Positions 26,066 through 34,314 of a stretch of DNA of 64,000 bases are shown one piece after another. The number at the start of each line of letters is the position of its first letter. The first letter of the stretch is position 1. Both the position numbers and the translations under genes were made by a program. This DNA is from Paenibacillus sp. cl123. Its GTDB lineage: Bacteria; Bacillota; Bacilli; Paenibacillales; NBRC-103111. The stretch spans positions 1 to 64,000 of the forward strand of contig NZ_FMYY01000026.1 of assembly GCF_900101595.1 (NCBI RefSeq), given 5' to 3'. The notes under the pieces were generated by a model. It saw only the letters and a list, made by a program, of their open reading frames with translations, made no database searches and had not been told where the DNA came from.

Positions 26066-26240
26066 CGAAAAATCGTATAAAATGCGCCGGAGTGGCGGTC
26101 AACGTATCGGATTTATATGGAAAACCGTACAAATGCTCCCCGCGGCGGTCAAAAATGAGAGATTTGTGTGGAAAATCGTATAAATACGTTTTGTTGGCAA
26201 CATATAAGACGAAGTTATATGAAAAATCGTATAAATGGGT
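26066..26240. repeat. Four copies of a palindromic element at a 51-52 bp period
   Basis: The core GAAAATCGTATAAAT and close variants recurs four times, with its CGTA at 26074, 26126, 26177 and 26228. The better copies are palindromic, with ATTTATA- and TATAAAT-type arms about 24 bp end to end. Spacers differ. The array lies in the 315-bp gap between the ABC exporter terminator and the SMR gene stop. On the minus strand it reads through without a stop for 78 codons as a 17-residue repeat, but without a good ribosome site or normal composition, so coding is unlikely. Confidence 0.7.
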
Positions 26241-26310
26241 CTGGCTGCCGTCGGCAGCCATCGCGCAGGTGGCGCCTTCCGAGCGCCGTCGTCGCAGCTT
26301 CTTTCCCCGC

Positions 26311-26625
26311 CTACGAGACCAGCTTCAGCCCGACTGCAGAGCCGAGAATCATCGTAATAAACAGAATGCGCAGCAGACTGCGGGGCTCTCCATAACGGAC
26401 CATCCCCAGAATAGCCCCGCCGGAAGCGCCTATCCCAGTCCAGATGGCATAGGCGGTGCCCATCGGCAGCGTCTTCATCGCCAGCGTCAGCAGCAGGAAG
26501 CTGGCGCCGAAGCTCGCTGCAAGCAGCAGCAAGGAGGATAGCTTGCGGTCCTGATTCAGCTTGTTCATCATGGCAACGCCGGAAATTTCGCAAAATCCCG
26601 CGCATACGAGCAGCACCCAGTTCAT
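26311..26625 (-). CDS. Small multidrug resistance (SMR) protein, second subunit
   Basis: Four-helix proton-coupled exporter of 104 residues. Helix 1 carries the essential glutamate in [14 protein letters not shown], and helix 3 has the family block [22 protein letters not shown]. The ATG overlaps the stop of the preceding SMR gene (26622-26625), so the two are coupled. Paired SMR proteins such as YkkC/YkkD or YvdR/YvdS act as heterodimers that export quaternary or guanidinyl compounds. It is the last gene of the TetR-SMR-SMR operon, followed by the repeat array. Confidence 0.93.
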   Translation of the reverse strand: MNWVLLVCAGFCEISGVAMMNKLNQDRKLSSLLLLAASFGASFLLLTLAMKTLPMGTAYAIWTGIGASGGAILGMVRYGEPRSLLRILFITMILGSAVGLKLVS

Positions 26626-26981
26626 ATCGTCCGCACTCCTTCCGCCTTATCTTGAGCTTCCCCCGGTTCCTTGGTTACCAGCTTGAGTCCGATAACCCCG
26701 ATTAGCAGTATCGCGATCAGCACAAGCTTGGCGATGCGAAGCGGTTCCCCGAAGAAAAGCGCCTCGGAGAGCACCGTACCGGCCGTGCCCAGTCCGACAA
26801 ACACCGCATAGACGGTGCCTACGGGCAGCACGCTGGACGCCTTGATCATCACGTAGAAGCTGACAGCGATCGCCACGACCGTGCCGGCCCATTCCGGCGC
26901 ACTGTCTGCATGCTTTAATCCGCTTACCCATGCCACCTCGAAAAAAGACGCTATAATGACTTGAATCCATTGTTTATTCAT
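26622..26981 (-). CDS. Small multidrug resistance (SMR) protein, first subunit
   Basis: SMR exporter of 119 residues with four membrane helices. The key glutamate is in helix 1 ([17 protein letters not shown]); [22 protein letters not shown] forms helix 3 with the dimer-interface glycines. A 15-residue charged C-terminal tail extends beyond helix 4. It overlaps the next SMR gene by four bases and starts about 40 bases after the tetR stop. The order TetR-SMR-SMR matches the Bacillus yvdTSR operon, which suggests an inducible heterodimeric pump. Confidence 0.93.
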   Translation of the reverse strand: MNKQWIQVIIASFFEVAWVSGLKHADSAPEWAGTVVAIAVSFYVMIKASSVLPVGTVYAVFVGLGTAGTVLSEALFFGEPLRIAKLVLIAILLIGVIGLKLVTKEPGEAQDKAEGVRTI

Positions 26982-27020
26982 GTTGGTTCACCTGTTATGC
27001 CGTTCGGCCGGATAAGCCGC

Positions 27021-27599
27021 TCACTTGCATATTCCTTTCCAGAAAATAGACCAGACCGCTTGCATGCGGGCTTTCGAATCGTCTTGACGGTAGTAGAACT
27101 GCTGCAGGAACAAGCCGTCCATCACGCAATAAAAGGAAGCGATCAGCTCATCGATCGGCTGCGGACTGAGCTGGCCGGCCTGGATGCCTTCCTCGAACAT
27201 CGCGCCGAGCGCGGCATGAAGCGCCTGCTCATAACCTGAGAATTGATCGCGCAGCCGATCCTCCAGCGAAGAGGGCGGGAACAGCATCGCCCGCTTCAGG
27301 AAGGTAACCTGCTCATCGCCGAGCAGATAGCTGTGCCGGGCATCCTCCAGGATGGTGCGTAGCTTATCCGCCACAGACCGTCCTTCCAGGCTCCCGATCA
27401 GCTGCTCCATGCGCCGGTTATGCTCGCCGAGGCAATCCTCCAGCACGGCCATGAACAGCTCATCCTTGCTTTTGTAGTGTGCGTAGATGGACGGAGTTTT
27501 GATTCCGACAGCCCCGGCGATTTCGGACAAAGGGACCCCGTCGTAACCGCTGCGGGTGAACAGCTGCAGCGCGGCTTCTTTAATGCGGTCGGATGTCAT
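27021..27599 (-). CDS. TetR-family repressor
   Basis: Regulator of 192 residues with an N-terminal HTH (about 5-50): IKEAALQLFTRSGYDGVPLSEIAGAVGIKTPSIYAHYKSKDELF contains the full TetR signature. The all-helical ligand-binding domain follows. It is the first gene of a unit with two SMR pumps, and a good 18-bp dyad (27623-27640) sits 24 bases before its start, so it most likely represses its own operon until an exported compound binds. The arrangement matches YvdT-YvdS-YvdR of Bacillus subtilis. Confidence 0.93.
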   Translation of the reverse strand: MTSDRIKEAALQLFTRSGYDGVPLSEIAGAVGIKTPSIYAHYKSKDELFMAVLEDCLGEHNRRMEQLIGSLEGRSVADKLRTILEDARHSYLLGDEQVTFLKRAMLFPPSSLEDRLRDQFSGYEQALHAALGAMFEEGIQAGQLSPQPIDELIASFYCVMDGLFLQQFYYRQDDSKARMQAVWSIFWKGICK

Positions 27600-27622
27600 A
27601 GGCTCCAGCCCCTCTCTGCTTT

Positions 27623-27640
27623 CTAACTAACGATAGTTAG
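27623..27640. promoter_or_regulatory. Probable TetR operator
   Basis: CTAACTAACGATAGTTAG has perfect seven-base arms CTAACTA and TAGTTAG around a four-base centre. It sits 24 bases before the tetR start, where a self-repressing TetR protein would bind. Confidence 0.75.
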
Positions 27641-27825
27641 GTAAATGGTATGAGGAGAATACTAACCTATCTTTTCTTATTTGTAAAGGGGGCCGGTGAT
27701 TGATTAACACGATTAATCGTTTTCCGCTAAAAAAAGTTCACATATCGAGGTTCGTCCGCATATATATGGGGTATTATCTGTTAGTGCGTCTTCATGGGCG
27801 CAAGAGAGAGAGGAGTTTTGTATGT

Positions 27826-28125
27826 ATGCAACCTGTTCAGCATCGTAATTTGAAAGATGAGAGCGGCCGTATCTACTGCTGCCTGAGAAATAAAGTCGTG
27901 AAATTGGATGACCAGCAGAAGGAAGACTTCTGCCGCAGCTGCAGCATGTTTGCCGGGGATGCGGGCGGACTGGGCGTGGATTGCGTCTGGGAAGACCTCC
28001 GCGCAGTGGAAAGTCCGTATATCGTCCGCGATCCGGGCAAGGAATGGATGAGCAATCAGATGAAGCATATTTGGCCGCCGACTCAGACGGATCATCTGTC
28101 CACCTGTGTGGTCTATCATTCATGA
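27826..28125 (+). CDS. Cysteine-containing hypothetical protein (99 aa)
   Basis: The product is not recognised. The start MQPVQHRNLKDES at 27826 follows AGGAG by about ten bases; a longer upstream frame has no site. The sequence has six cysteines, including YCCLRNKV, FCRSCSMF and GVDC, spaced in a way that could bind a metal, as in zinc ribbons or small redox proteins. It is soluble, with no signal peptide. It converges with the TSUP permease gene and shares a bidirectional terminator with it. Zinc or iron-sulfur binding is inference. Confidence 0.72.
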   Translation: MQPVQHRNLKDESGRIYCCLRNKVVKLDDQQKEDFCRSCSMFAGDAGGLGVDCVWEDLRAVESPYIVRDPGKEWMSNQMKHIWPPTQTDHLSTCVVYHS

Positions 28126-28168
28126 CAGCAGCTAGGGGAAAGGAATCCCGAACTGTCTGTCGAACCTG

Positions 28169-28212
28169 AAAGGGAGAGCTCGCTCCGTGTCATGGAGGCG
28201 ATCTCTCCCTTT
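28169..28212. terminator. Bidirectional terminator
   Basis: AAAGGGAGAG (28169-28178) pairs with CTCTCCCTTT (28203-28212), and the intervening CGCTCC pairs with GGAGGCG. It lies between the convergent genes ending at 28125 and 28218. Confidence 0.85.
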
Positions 28213-28217
28213 GCCGT

Positions 28218-28979
28218 TCAGAACAAGTCCCAAAGCTGCTTGCCGATCAGCAGGGTCGTGACGACGATGAAAAGCGGCTTTACATAGGTCGAGCCTTTGC
28301 GGATGGCCAGCTGGGAGCCGACCAGCGCGCCTGCGATCATCGCCAGCCCCATAGGCAGGCCGTAGCCGATATGGACTGACTTCAGGAGGAAGAAGGAGGC
28401 CAGCGAGGCGATATTGCTCGCGAAGTTCAGCACCTTGGCATTGGCGGAGGCGCCTACGAAGTCGTAGCCGAACAGCAGGAAAACGAACAAAAGGAAGGAC
28501 CCGGTCCCGGGGCCAAAGAATCCGTCGTAGAAGCCGAGCACGAATGCGGCCGCCCCAAGCACAGTCCGCGAAGTTTTTGTCATCGGGCGCAGGCGGCCGG
28601 TTCCGTCCCAATTTTTTTTGAACAACGTGTAGATGAGAATGACAATCAGCAAACTAACGACAAGCGGGCGCAGGAACGAAGACGGCAGCAGATGAACCGT
28701 ATAGGTGCCCAGCGCTGACCCGACGAAGGCAAGGGGGAACAGAGCCAGCGCGATTTTTTTGTCAATTTTCCCTGATGTAAGGAAAGATAAGGTGCTGGTC
28801 AGCGAGGACAAAGTCCCTCCCAGCTTGTTGGTGCCAAGCGCGATGCTTGGCGGCAATCCGGCGAGCAGCAGAGCGGGCAGGGAGACGAGCCCTCCCCCGC
28901 CTACGACGGAATCGATAAAGGCGGCTATAAAGCCCGCCGCCAGCAGAAACAGAAGCATGTCCAATGTGGGCCATTCCAT
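28218..28979 (-). CDS. TSUP-family permease (TauE/SafE)
   Basis: Membrane transporter of 253 residues with about eight helices in two repeats. The first repeat has AAFIDSVVGGGGLVSLPALLLAGLPPSIALGTNKL, the diagnostic TauE/SafE block. The second has a matching glycine-rich GFYDGFFGPGTGSFLLF. Family members move sulfur-containing organic anions or other small acids, mostly outward. It is monocistronic, convergent with the Cys-rich gene and divergent from the oxidoreductase at 29168. Substrate unknown. Confidence 0.92.
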   Translation of the reverse strand: MEWPTLDMLLFLLAAGFIAAFIDSVVGGGGLVSLPALLLAGLPPSIALGTNKLGGTLSSLTSTLSFLTSGKIDKKIALALFPLAFVGSALGTYTVHLLPSSFLRPLVVSLLIVILIYTLFKKNWDGTGRLRPMTKTSRTVLGAAAFVLGFYDGFFGPGTGSFLLFVFLLFGYDFVGASANAKVLNFASNIASLASFFLLKSVHIGYGLPMGLAMIAGALVGSQLAIRKGSTYVKPLFIVVTTLLIGKQLWDLF

Positions 28980-29085
28980 GATGCAGACTCCTAACGTTTA
29001 GATGAGAATCGTGATGAATTTCTCTGGAGGGCTGCTTGTGCAAGCGTCCCTCGCAGGCAATAGAATTAGTATAGTGAAACAGTGT

Positions 29086-29099
29086 CCATTGTACAATGG
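29086..29099. promoter_or_regulatory. Perfect 14-bp palindrome in a divergent intergenic region
   Basis: CCATTGTACAATGG is fully self-complementary and lies 69 bases before the oxidoreductase start and 107 bases before the TSUP start. It is a good operator candidate for an unidentified dimeric regulator of either gene. Confidence 0.5.
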
Positions 29100-29167
29100 C
29101 CTATCTATGCCGCTGCGTCTTCAGGCGGACAGGTTTCGGAAAAAAGTAATCAGGCGAAGGAGCACAA

Positions 29168-29884
29168 ATGATGGATCAGCAAACAAGTAAAACGGCTGTT
29201 GTGGCTGGCGCTACGGGGCTTGTGGGCAGGGAGCTTGTCCGCCAGCTGCTGGAGCAGCCGTCCTATTGCAAGGTGACCGTGCTTGTGCGCAGAACAACGG
29301 GCTTGTCCCACCCTAAGCTCTCGGAGCGGCAAATTTCCTTCGACCGCTTGGAGGAAGAGCTGAATGGAGAACGGAATGAAGGGCTGCTGCAGGGGGCGGA
29401 TGTGTTCTGCGCCTTGGGAACGACGATCAAGACGGCGGGCAGCCAGGAAGCCTTCCGCCGCGTCGACTATGAATACCCGCTGGCCCTTGGCCGTGCGGCA
29501 CGGCGCGGAGGGGCGGCCTGTTATGTCATCGTGTCGTCGCTGGGCGCGGACCCGCAATCGAGAATTTTCTACAGCCGGGTGAAGGGGGAGACAGAGCGGG
29601 ATCTGACCGCTCTCGGTCTCCCGCGGCTTGTGATCCTTCGTCCGTCCCTGCTGCTGGGCGACCGGCAGGAGAAGCGCCCGGGCGAGCGCGCGGCTGCGGT
29701 GCTGTTCAAGCCGCTGGGCACGCTGATGATCGGGCCGCTGGCAAAGTACAGAGCGATCGAAGCCCGCACCGTCGCCATTGCGATGCGGCTGGCCGCCCGG
29801 GAGGCGGGTGGTCCGCAGGTCGAGGTGATCGACTCCGGCAGGATGGCTTCGCTCGTATCGGCAGCCGGGAGTTGCCGGTCTTGA
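29168..29884 (+). CDS. NAD(P)-binding oxidoreductase (atypical SDR, HTATIP2-like)
   Basis: Rossmann protein of 238 residues. The cofactor loop is AVVAGATGLVGRELVRQLL, with VLVRR at the end of strand 2 and YVIVSSLGADPQSRIFYSRVKGETE containing the serine and the YxxxK pair of the atypical SDR family. VILRPSLLLGDRQE is the usual substrate-side block. Such proteins are often annotated as NAD-dependent epimerases. GAAGGAG precedes the ATG. It is a single gene that converges with the small gene at 29972. Substrate unknown. Confidence 0.88.
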   Translation: MMDQQTSKTAVVAGATGLVGRELVRQLLEQPSYCKVTVLVRRTTGLSHPKLSERQISFDRLEEELNGERNEGLLQGADVFCALGTTIKTAGSQEAFRRVDYEYPLALGRAARRGGAACYVIVSSLGADPQSRIFYSRVKGETERDLTALGLPRLVILRPSLLLGDRQEKRPGERAAAVLFKPLGTLMIGPLAKYRAIEARTVAIAMRLAAREAGGPQVEVIDSGRMASLVSAAGSCRS

Positions 29885-29971
29885 GTTTGATTTTGACTTC
29901 GACTTCGGGGCGCGCGCAATTGTCAAGCCTCGAATTTGAGCGTTCGGCAGGAAGAGGCCGATGCGCATGCA

Positions 29972-30286
29972 TCAGCCTCCAAACGACTCGCGGAACGCAT
30001 GGGACATCGCCGGCTGCTCTACGCCCCACATGGCGGCAACCTCGGAGCTGACATGCTCGTCGAACCAGTCGGCCAGCAGCTTGCGGTTGCTGCCATTCTC
30101 CGCAATATAGGGGAGATTGGCCATCACCTTGCGGTAATAAAAATCATCCGCCTCGCGGATCTGCTCGGGCGTGATGAAACGGCCGAGCTTTTTGCGGGCG
30201 CGGTACAGCTCGCGGCTGCAGGTGCGGCGTATTTGCCTGGCGGACGGCAGCGGCTTCTGATGCTTCATGTGATTTCCCGGATTCAT
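29972..30286 (-). CDS. Conserved-looking small protein of unknown function (104 aa)
   Basis: The product is not recognised with a function. The chain begins MNPGNHMKHQKPLPSARQIRR, is strongly basic in the first half (CSRELYRARKKLGRF), and contains a motif-like stretch LLADWFDEHVSSEVAAMW in the second half. It is helical, soluble and lacks a signal peptide. AAGGAG lies 11 bases before the ATG at 30286; a GTG upstream is too close to that site. It is monocistronic. Confidence 0.72.
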   Translation of the reverse strand: MNPGNHMKHQKPLPSARQIRRTCSRELYRARKKLGRFITPEQIREADDFYYRKVMANLPYIAENGSNRKLLADWFDEHVSSEVAAMWGVEQPAMSHAFRESFGG

Positions 30287-30298
30287 AGGTTCACCCAC

Positions 30299-30604
30299 TC
30301 CTTCCCACCTATGGTATGCGGGAGACGGGGCGGATGTACCAGATGAGCAGGTGGGGACGGCTCAGATGTGCGGGTAGGGATGGGGGCGTACGATTGGGCT
30401 GACGGGACGGGGAGTCCGAAAATGGAATCTGGCAGCGTGGTCGTGAGATGACTCCTGCCGTGTGGCTCGTCGGAGGTTTGCGGCGCTGATCGAGGCGTGC
30501 GATCGAGGCCGTTTGCGGGCTTGGATCATGTCTCTAAGCCTGCCGGCGGGCTTGCGCTTATGAAATTGTGCGCTGAACTGGCCCAGGCAGGCCGCCGTGA
30601 ATCC
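30299..30604. other. Gene-free GC-rich interval
   Basis: No gene, promoter pair or repeat that I can support. Open frames cross it on both strands, but they have no ribosome sites, read as Arg/Pro/Ala-rich noise, and one would run through the terminator at 30605. Confidence 0.5.
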
Positions 30605-30652
30605 AAAAAGGTCGAGTCCAGGGGCTGTAGCAGCCCTGAACCCGACCTTTTT
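30605..30652 (-). terminator. Terminator, probably for the MFS operon
   Basis: AAAAAGGTCG (30605-30614) pairs with CGACCTTTTT (30643-30652). The stem continues, with small mismatches, through CAGGGGCTG and CAGCCCTG. Read on the minus strand it has a U-run and lies 150 bases past the MFS stop at 30800. A short GCCGCC/GACGGC fold nearer the stop is weaker. Confidence 0.85.
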
Positions 30653-30799
30653 GCTCATGATGCGGTAAGAAGCCTTCTCCTCTGGCAGTAATAACGGCGC
30701 TTGAGCAGCCTCCTCCGCCATGCCGGCCTCCCGCGCTGTGACCGGGTAATCCTACGGATGCTTCTATCCGGAAAGAGGGAAGGCCGCCAAAAAAGACGG

Positions 30800-32065
30800 C
30801 TACCGGCTGAGACCGGAAGCAGCCACTTTGCGGAAGCGGGCTTCCATCAGCAGCGTTCCCCCGTAGAGCAGCAGGAACAACACCATCGTCAGCGCCGACA
30901 TCCGGTACATCCAGGCGTAGCCGGTGCTGGCCGCAATACTCCCGAGCAGCAGGGAGCCGAGGGCGATGCCCAGGTCGATCGAGTTGTAGAAGGCCGCATT
31001 GGCCGAGCCCCGGCGTTCGGGGCTGACCGAGCCTACCATCCAAGCCTGGAGGGAAGGCTGGAGCATACCATAGCCGGTGCCATAGCAAAGCGCTGAGACA
31101 ATTAGGCCGGCAAGCCCGTGAGTATAGGACAAGCAGAGAAGTCCGACAAGGACGAGTAGCGCTGCCGGCGGCAGTACAGCTAGGTGGCCGCGAGTGTCAA
31201 ACAGCTTGCCTGCGAATGGGCGGACCAGAACGACGGCGCCGGCATTGAACAGGAAGAACCAGCCGACATTGGCCAAATTTGCCTCCTTGCCGTACAGGGC
31301 CAGGAAGCTGATAAGCCCTCCGTACGTAAACGCAAGCATCATGCTGAGCAGAAAAGGCAGCAGCATCCCCCGGTTGAGCCTGCGGTTGCCGGAGGATTCA
31401 GCCTGAGCGGGAGAGGCGGGCGGCGGCTCCGGAGACATGCTTTTGGGCGCAGACTCTGCAGCTGCGGGAGCTGTCTCCTGCTGTGGGCGCTTGGCCCGGA
31501 CGCCGTAGACCAGCGGAATGATCAGCGCGCCGAGCACAGCAGCCACGGCTATAAGCGTGCCGAACCCGTAAGCGTCCAGCAGCCAAAGGCCGATCAGCGG
31601 GGCGAGGGCCATGGAGAAGCCGGATGACAGGCCAAAGTACCCCATCCCTTCTCCGATGCGTTTCATCGGGATAATATCCGATACCATCGTGCCATACGTC
31701 GTGCTGGCTACTCCGAAGCCGACGCCGTATAGGAGACGGATGGCAAGGAACAATAGGAAGGAACCGGCGGCATAGAAGCTTATTGTCGCCAATACATAGA
31801 AAGCAAGCCCGACCAGCAGGATAGCGAGCCGCGGACCGGTCTTCAGCATCCGTCCGGTGAACAACCGGGCCACGACAGCCGTCAGCGCGAACAGACTGAT
31901 GACAAGCCCTACGGCAAACTGATCGGCTCCGAACGCCTCCGTCACATAAGAGGGCAGCGCCGGCGTAATCATCTGCAGATTCAGATACAGCAGCAGGTTG
32001 CTTAAAGTAAGCAGGATGAAGCTGCGCGTCCATAGACGCGGCTCGGGGGAGACGGATGGATTCAT
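30800..32065 (-). CDS. MFS transporter
   Basis: Intact 12-helix major facilitator of 421 residues. Helix 1 begins SFILLTLSNLLLYLNLQ; the loop 2-3 signature is degenerate (TGRMLKTGPR). A long hydrophilic loop of about 35 residues, rich in Pro, Ser and Glu, separates the two six-helix halves, and the second half repeats the loop motif as FAGKLFDTRGH. It is related to drug or metabolite efflux proteins such as YfcJ/YhhS-like MFS. It starts within the stop of the marR gene (ATGA overlap at 32062-32065), so it is translationally coupled and presumably derepressed with it. Confidence 0.92.
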   Translation of the reverse strand: MNPSVSPEPRLWTRSFILLTLSNLLLYLNLQMITPALPSYVTEAFGADQFAVGLVISLFALTAVVARLFTGRMLKTGPRLAILLVGLAFYVLATISFYAAGSFLLFLAIRLLYGVGFGVASTTYGTMVSDIIPMKRIGEGMGYFGLSSGFSMALAPLIGLWLLDAYGFGTLIAVAAVLGALIIPLVYGVRAKRPQQETAPAAAESAPKSMSPEPPPASPAQAESSGNRRLNRGMLLPFLLSMMLAFTYGGLISFLALYGKEANLANVGWFFLFNAGAVVLVRPFAGKLFDTRGHLAVLPPAALLVLVGLLCLSYTHGLAGLIVSALCYGTGYGMLQPSLQAWMVGSVSPERRGSANAAFYNSIDLGIALGSLLLGSIAASTGYAWMYRMSALTMVLFLLLYGGTLLMEARFRKVAASGLSR

Positions 32066-32517
32066 GAACGTTCCCCCTCCTCCAGCAGCAGCCCGAGCCG
32101 GTCCTGCAGGCGCTCATGAATCTGGCGGAACATGTCAAGCTCTGCCGCTTCCATATCCCCGAATATATCCTGGAGCGTCATATTCTCGATCGGAATCATC
32201 AACTCGATCTTCTCGCGGCCTTGCAGTGTCAGATAGACCTGGAACGAGCGTCGGTCGTTCTGGTTGATCTCCTTGCGCACCAGGTTTTTGCGGATCAGAC
32301 AGTCCAGGATACGGGCTATCGTTGGCTGATCCTTCACGGAACGCGCGGCGATCTCCTTCTGGCTGATCCCGTCTTCATCATGGAGACGATACAGCACGGA
32401 GAACTGCTCGGTCGTAATATCATGCTCGCGAAGACGGATGGAAAGCAGGTTGGCCATCTTGCGGTGCGTCTGTCCGATAAGAAATCCGATGGATTCGGAA
32501 GATGGTTCGGGCATCAT
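32062..32517 (-). CDS. MarR-family transcriptional regulator
   Basis: Winged-helix repressor of 151 residues. The HTH is around GISQKEIAARSVKDQPTIARILDCLIRKNLVRKE, and the wing contains NDRRSFQVYLT. It is the first gene of a two-gene operon with an MFS transporter, overlapping by four bases. Its promoter (TTTACA-17-TATAAT) carries a perfect TAATTGT-ACAATTA dyad over the -10, which fits autorepression released by a ligand. This is the second independent MarR-MFS pair in the window, and its pump gene is intact. Confidence 0.93.
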   Translation of the reverse strand: MMPEPSSESIGFLIGQTHRKMANLLSIRLREHDITTEQFSVLYRLHDEDGISQKEIAARSVKDQPTIARILDCLIRKNLVRKEINQNDRRSFQVYLTLQGREKIELMIPIENMTLQDIFGDMEAAELDMFRQIHERLQDRLGLLLEEGERS

Positions 32518-32539
32518 GAGTCACCTCTATTTGCAAAAT

Positions 32540-32582
32540 TAATTGTCATAACAATTATATGTTTGACAACTAAAATTGTAAA
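32540..32582 (-). promoter_or_regulatory. Promoter and operator of the MarR-MFS operon
   Basis: On the minus strand a -35 TTTACA (32577-32582) is 17 bases from a perfect -10 TATAAT (32554-32559). TAATTGTCATAACAATTA (32540-32557) has perfect seven-base arms and overlaps the -10 and start region, a classic MarR repressor position. Confidence 0.8.
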
Positions 32583-32629
32583 TGCCAAAAAACCGGCCCG
32601 TCTCCCATCAGACTAAGCCTGCCCCGCTT

Positions 32630-33184
32630 CTACAGCCAGCGCTGCGGGTAACGCCGGCCTTGCAGCCGATGGTATATCCAGGCGGCCGCCACAATCCAGA
32701 CGGCTCCTGCCAGCGCGGGCGCCCCGAGAAAGCTCCAGGCGCCGCCGCCCAGCATAACGACGAGCGGGTCGGCGCCGGCAGGCGGATGCAGCGTACGGGT
32801 CAGCAGCATGAGCGTGATGGCGAGGCCGACGCCAAGCGCGGCCGACCAAGGATGCATGCCTGCTGTGTGCAGCAGGGCTAACCCTATGGCGGTGCTGAGC
32901 ACATGCCCGCCGATGACGTTGCGGGGCTGGGCCAGCGGGCTGTCGGGCAAAGCGAATACGAGCACGCAGCTGGCCCCAAACGGCGCCATCAGCAGCGCCC
33001 AGCCCGTCCAGGAGCCGAACTGAAGCGCAGCGAGGATAGCGGCGAACGCTCCGGCGCCGGGACCGATCGCGGCGAGCGACAACCTCAGCCAGACGGCCGC
33101 CTGACCGCGGGGAGAAGGTGTAGAGTTCGCGGAACCGCCCGGACTCGCCGAAGCGCCGGGATCTACGGATGCATGGGGATTCAT
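32630..33184 (-). CDS. HPP-family membrane protein
   Basis: Four-helix membrane protein of 184 residues. The family-defining block is ITLMLLTRTLHPPAGADPL, where the HPP tripeptide lies near the membrane, preceded by FGASCVLVFALPDSPLAQPRNVIGGH. The N-terminal 30 residues are soluble and rich in Ser/Pro/Gly. Relatives in cyanobacteria transport nitrite, but the role in Firmicutes is not established. The ATG at 33184 follows AAGGAGAG. It is divergent from a LysR regulator, which is the likely controller. Confidence 0.88.
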   Translation of the reverse strand: MNPHASVDPGASASPGGSANSTPSPRGQAAVWLRLSLAAIGPGAGAFAAILAALQFGSWTGWALLMAPFGASCVLVFALPDSPLAQPRNVIGGHVLSTAIGLALLHTAGMHPWSAALGVGLAITLMLLTRTLHPPAGADPLVVMLGGGAWSFLGAPALAGAVWIVAAAWIYHRLQGRRYPQRWL

Positions 33185-33255
33185 TGGGCTCTCTCCTTTC
33201 CATTTTTGGAATGTCATGATGGCGATCATTACTCCAGCATGGTATCATGAACATG

Positions 33256-33274
33256 ATTCATTTGAATAACGAAT
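33256..33274. promoter_or_regulatory. Candidate LysR-type binding site
   Basis: ATTCATTTGAATAACGAAT has seven-base arms with six matching pairs around a five-base centre and fits a T-N11-A frame. It lies between the divergent HPP and lysR genes. Confidence 0.45.
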
Positions 33275-33317
33275 GTTTTTGATAACAATCATCGAATAAT
33301 GAAATGAGTGATACCAG

Positions 33318-34223
33318 ATGCTGGACCGGCTGGAAGGACGGTTTTTTCGTACATTTATTGCGGTGCTGGAGGAAGGCGGCATCGGCAGGGCGGCAGAGAA
33401 GCTTGGCTATGTGCAGTCCACGGTCACTACGCAAATCCGGCTGCTGGAGGAATCGGTCGGGCAGCGGCTGTTTGACCGGCTGCCGCGCGGCGTGGAGCCT
33501 ACTGAAGCCGGCCGCCGATTGGCCTCGTACGCCTACCGGTTCCTGGAGCTCGGGACGGAGCTGGAAGCGGGCATGACCGATGAGCGGGAGCCGAGAGGAA
33601 CCGTGCGCCTCAGGGCGCTGGAGTCGTTCGCAGCCGCCTTCCTCTGGGAGCCGCTTCAGGCGTTTATGGCCCGCTACGGGCAAGTCGAGGTCCAGCTTGA
33701 CTGCGGCTTTCAGTCCGACACGATCGAAGCGCTGCGCGAGCGGCGCATCGAGCTGGGACTTATCCCCGGCGATCCGGGGCTTGCCGATATCGAATTCCTG
33801 CCTATCGCGGATGATGAGCTGATCTGGGTCGCCGCGCCCGCTCAGGCTGCCCGGCTCGCAGCGGACGGCTCAGCCGCGGTCGGCAGCCTGAGGCTGATCG
33901 GATTCGGGCCGCGCTGCGCCTACACAGCCGAAGCGGAAGCGTCGCTGGCCCGGATGGGCGCCGCCGTCTCCATGCGGGCGGAATTTGCTTCGCTGGAGAT
34001 GATCGTGCAGGCGGTGCGAAGCGGCTGGGGGCTTGCGTTTATCCCGCGCTCCAGCGTCCGGCCGGAGCTGGCTGCCGGCGAGCTGGCCGTCTGCGCAGGG
34101 CTGGGCGGCAAGTCCTTCAGCCACGGTCTTGTCCGGCTGAAGCGGAAGGCGTTATCCCTGCCTGCGGAGCTGCTGCATGCGCATATAGCCGGATGCGGCA
34201 TGAACAGGCTTATGATAGAATAG
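33318..34223 (+). CDS. LysR-family transcriptional regulator
   Basis: Regulator of 301 residues. The winged HTH spans about 1-60: FIAVLEEGGIGRAAEKLGYVQSTVTTQIRLLEESVGQRLFDR is the standard LysR block. The rest is the two-lobed periplasmic-binding-like effector domain, with RRIELGLIPGDPG in the hinge region. It is divergent from the HPP-family membrane gene and most likely controls that gene and itself. The ribosome site is weak (GAGTGA), in line with a regulator made at low level. Effector unknown. Confidence 0.92.
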   Translation: MLDRLEGRFFRTFIAVLEEGGIGRAAEKLGYVQSTVTTQIRLLEESVGQRLFDRLPRGVEPTEAGRRLASYAYRFLELGTELEAGMTDEREPRGTVRLRALESFAAAFLWEPLQAFMARYGQVEVQLDCGFQSDTIEALRERRIELGLIPGDPGLADIEFLPIADDELIWVAAPAQAARLAADGSAAVGSLRLIGFGPRCAYTAEAEASLARMGAAVSMRAEFASLEMIVQAVRSGWGLAFIPRSSVRPELAAGELAVCAGLGGKSFSHGLVRLKRKALSLPAELLHAHIAGCGMNRLMIE

Positions 34224-34314
34224 AATGGGCTTGGAGAAGATGACAGATTCTCCCAGACCATAACAGAGAAGCCAGTGAACAATTTGGAGGAGGAAAGGAA
34301 GAGACGGCACAATT

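Noticed and set aside
26000-26240. CRISPR array
   Set aside because: The repeats are short, imperfect and palindromic with a period of 51-52, there are only four copies, and no cas gene is near.
26025-26261. 78-codon minus-strand frame with a 17-residue repeat (HLYDFxYxx)
   Set aside because: The peptide repeat follows from the 51-bp DNA period. There is no ribosome site, and copy spacing is not always a multiple of three, so it is better seen as a DNA repeat.
30362-30721. 119-codon minus-strand open frame
   Set aside because: It spans the strong terminator at 30605-30652, has no ribosome site and shows no family features.
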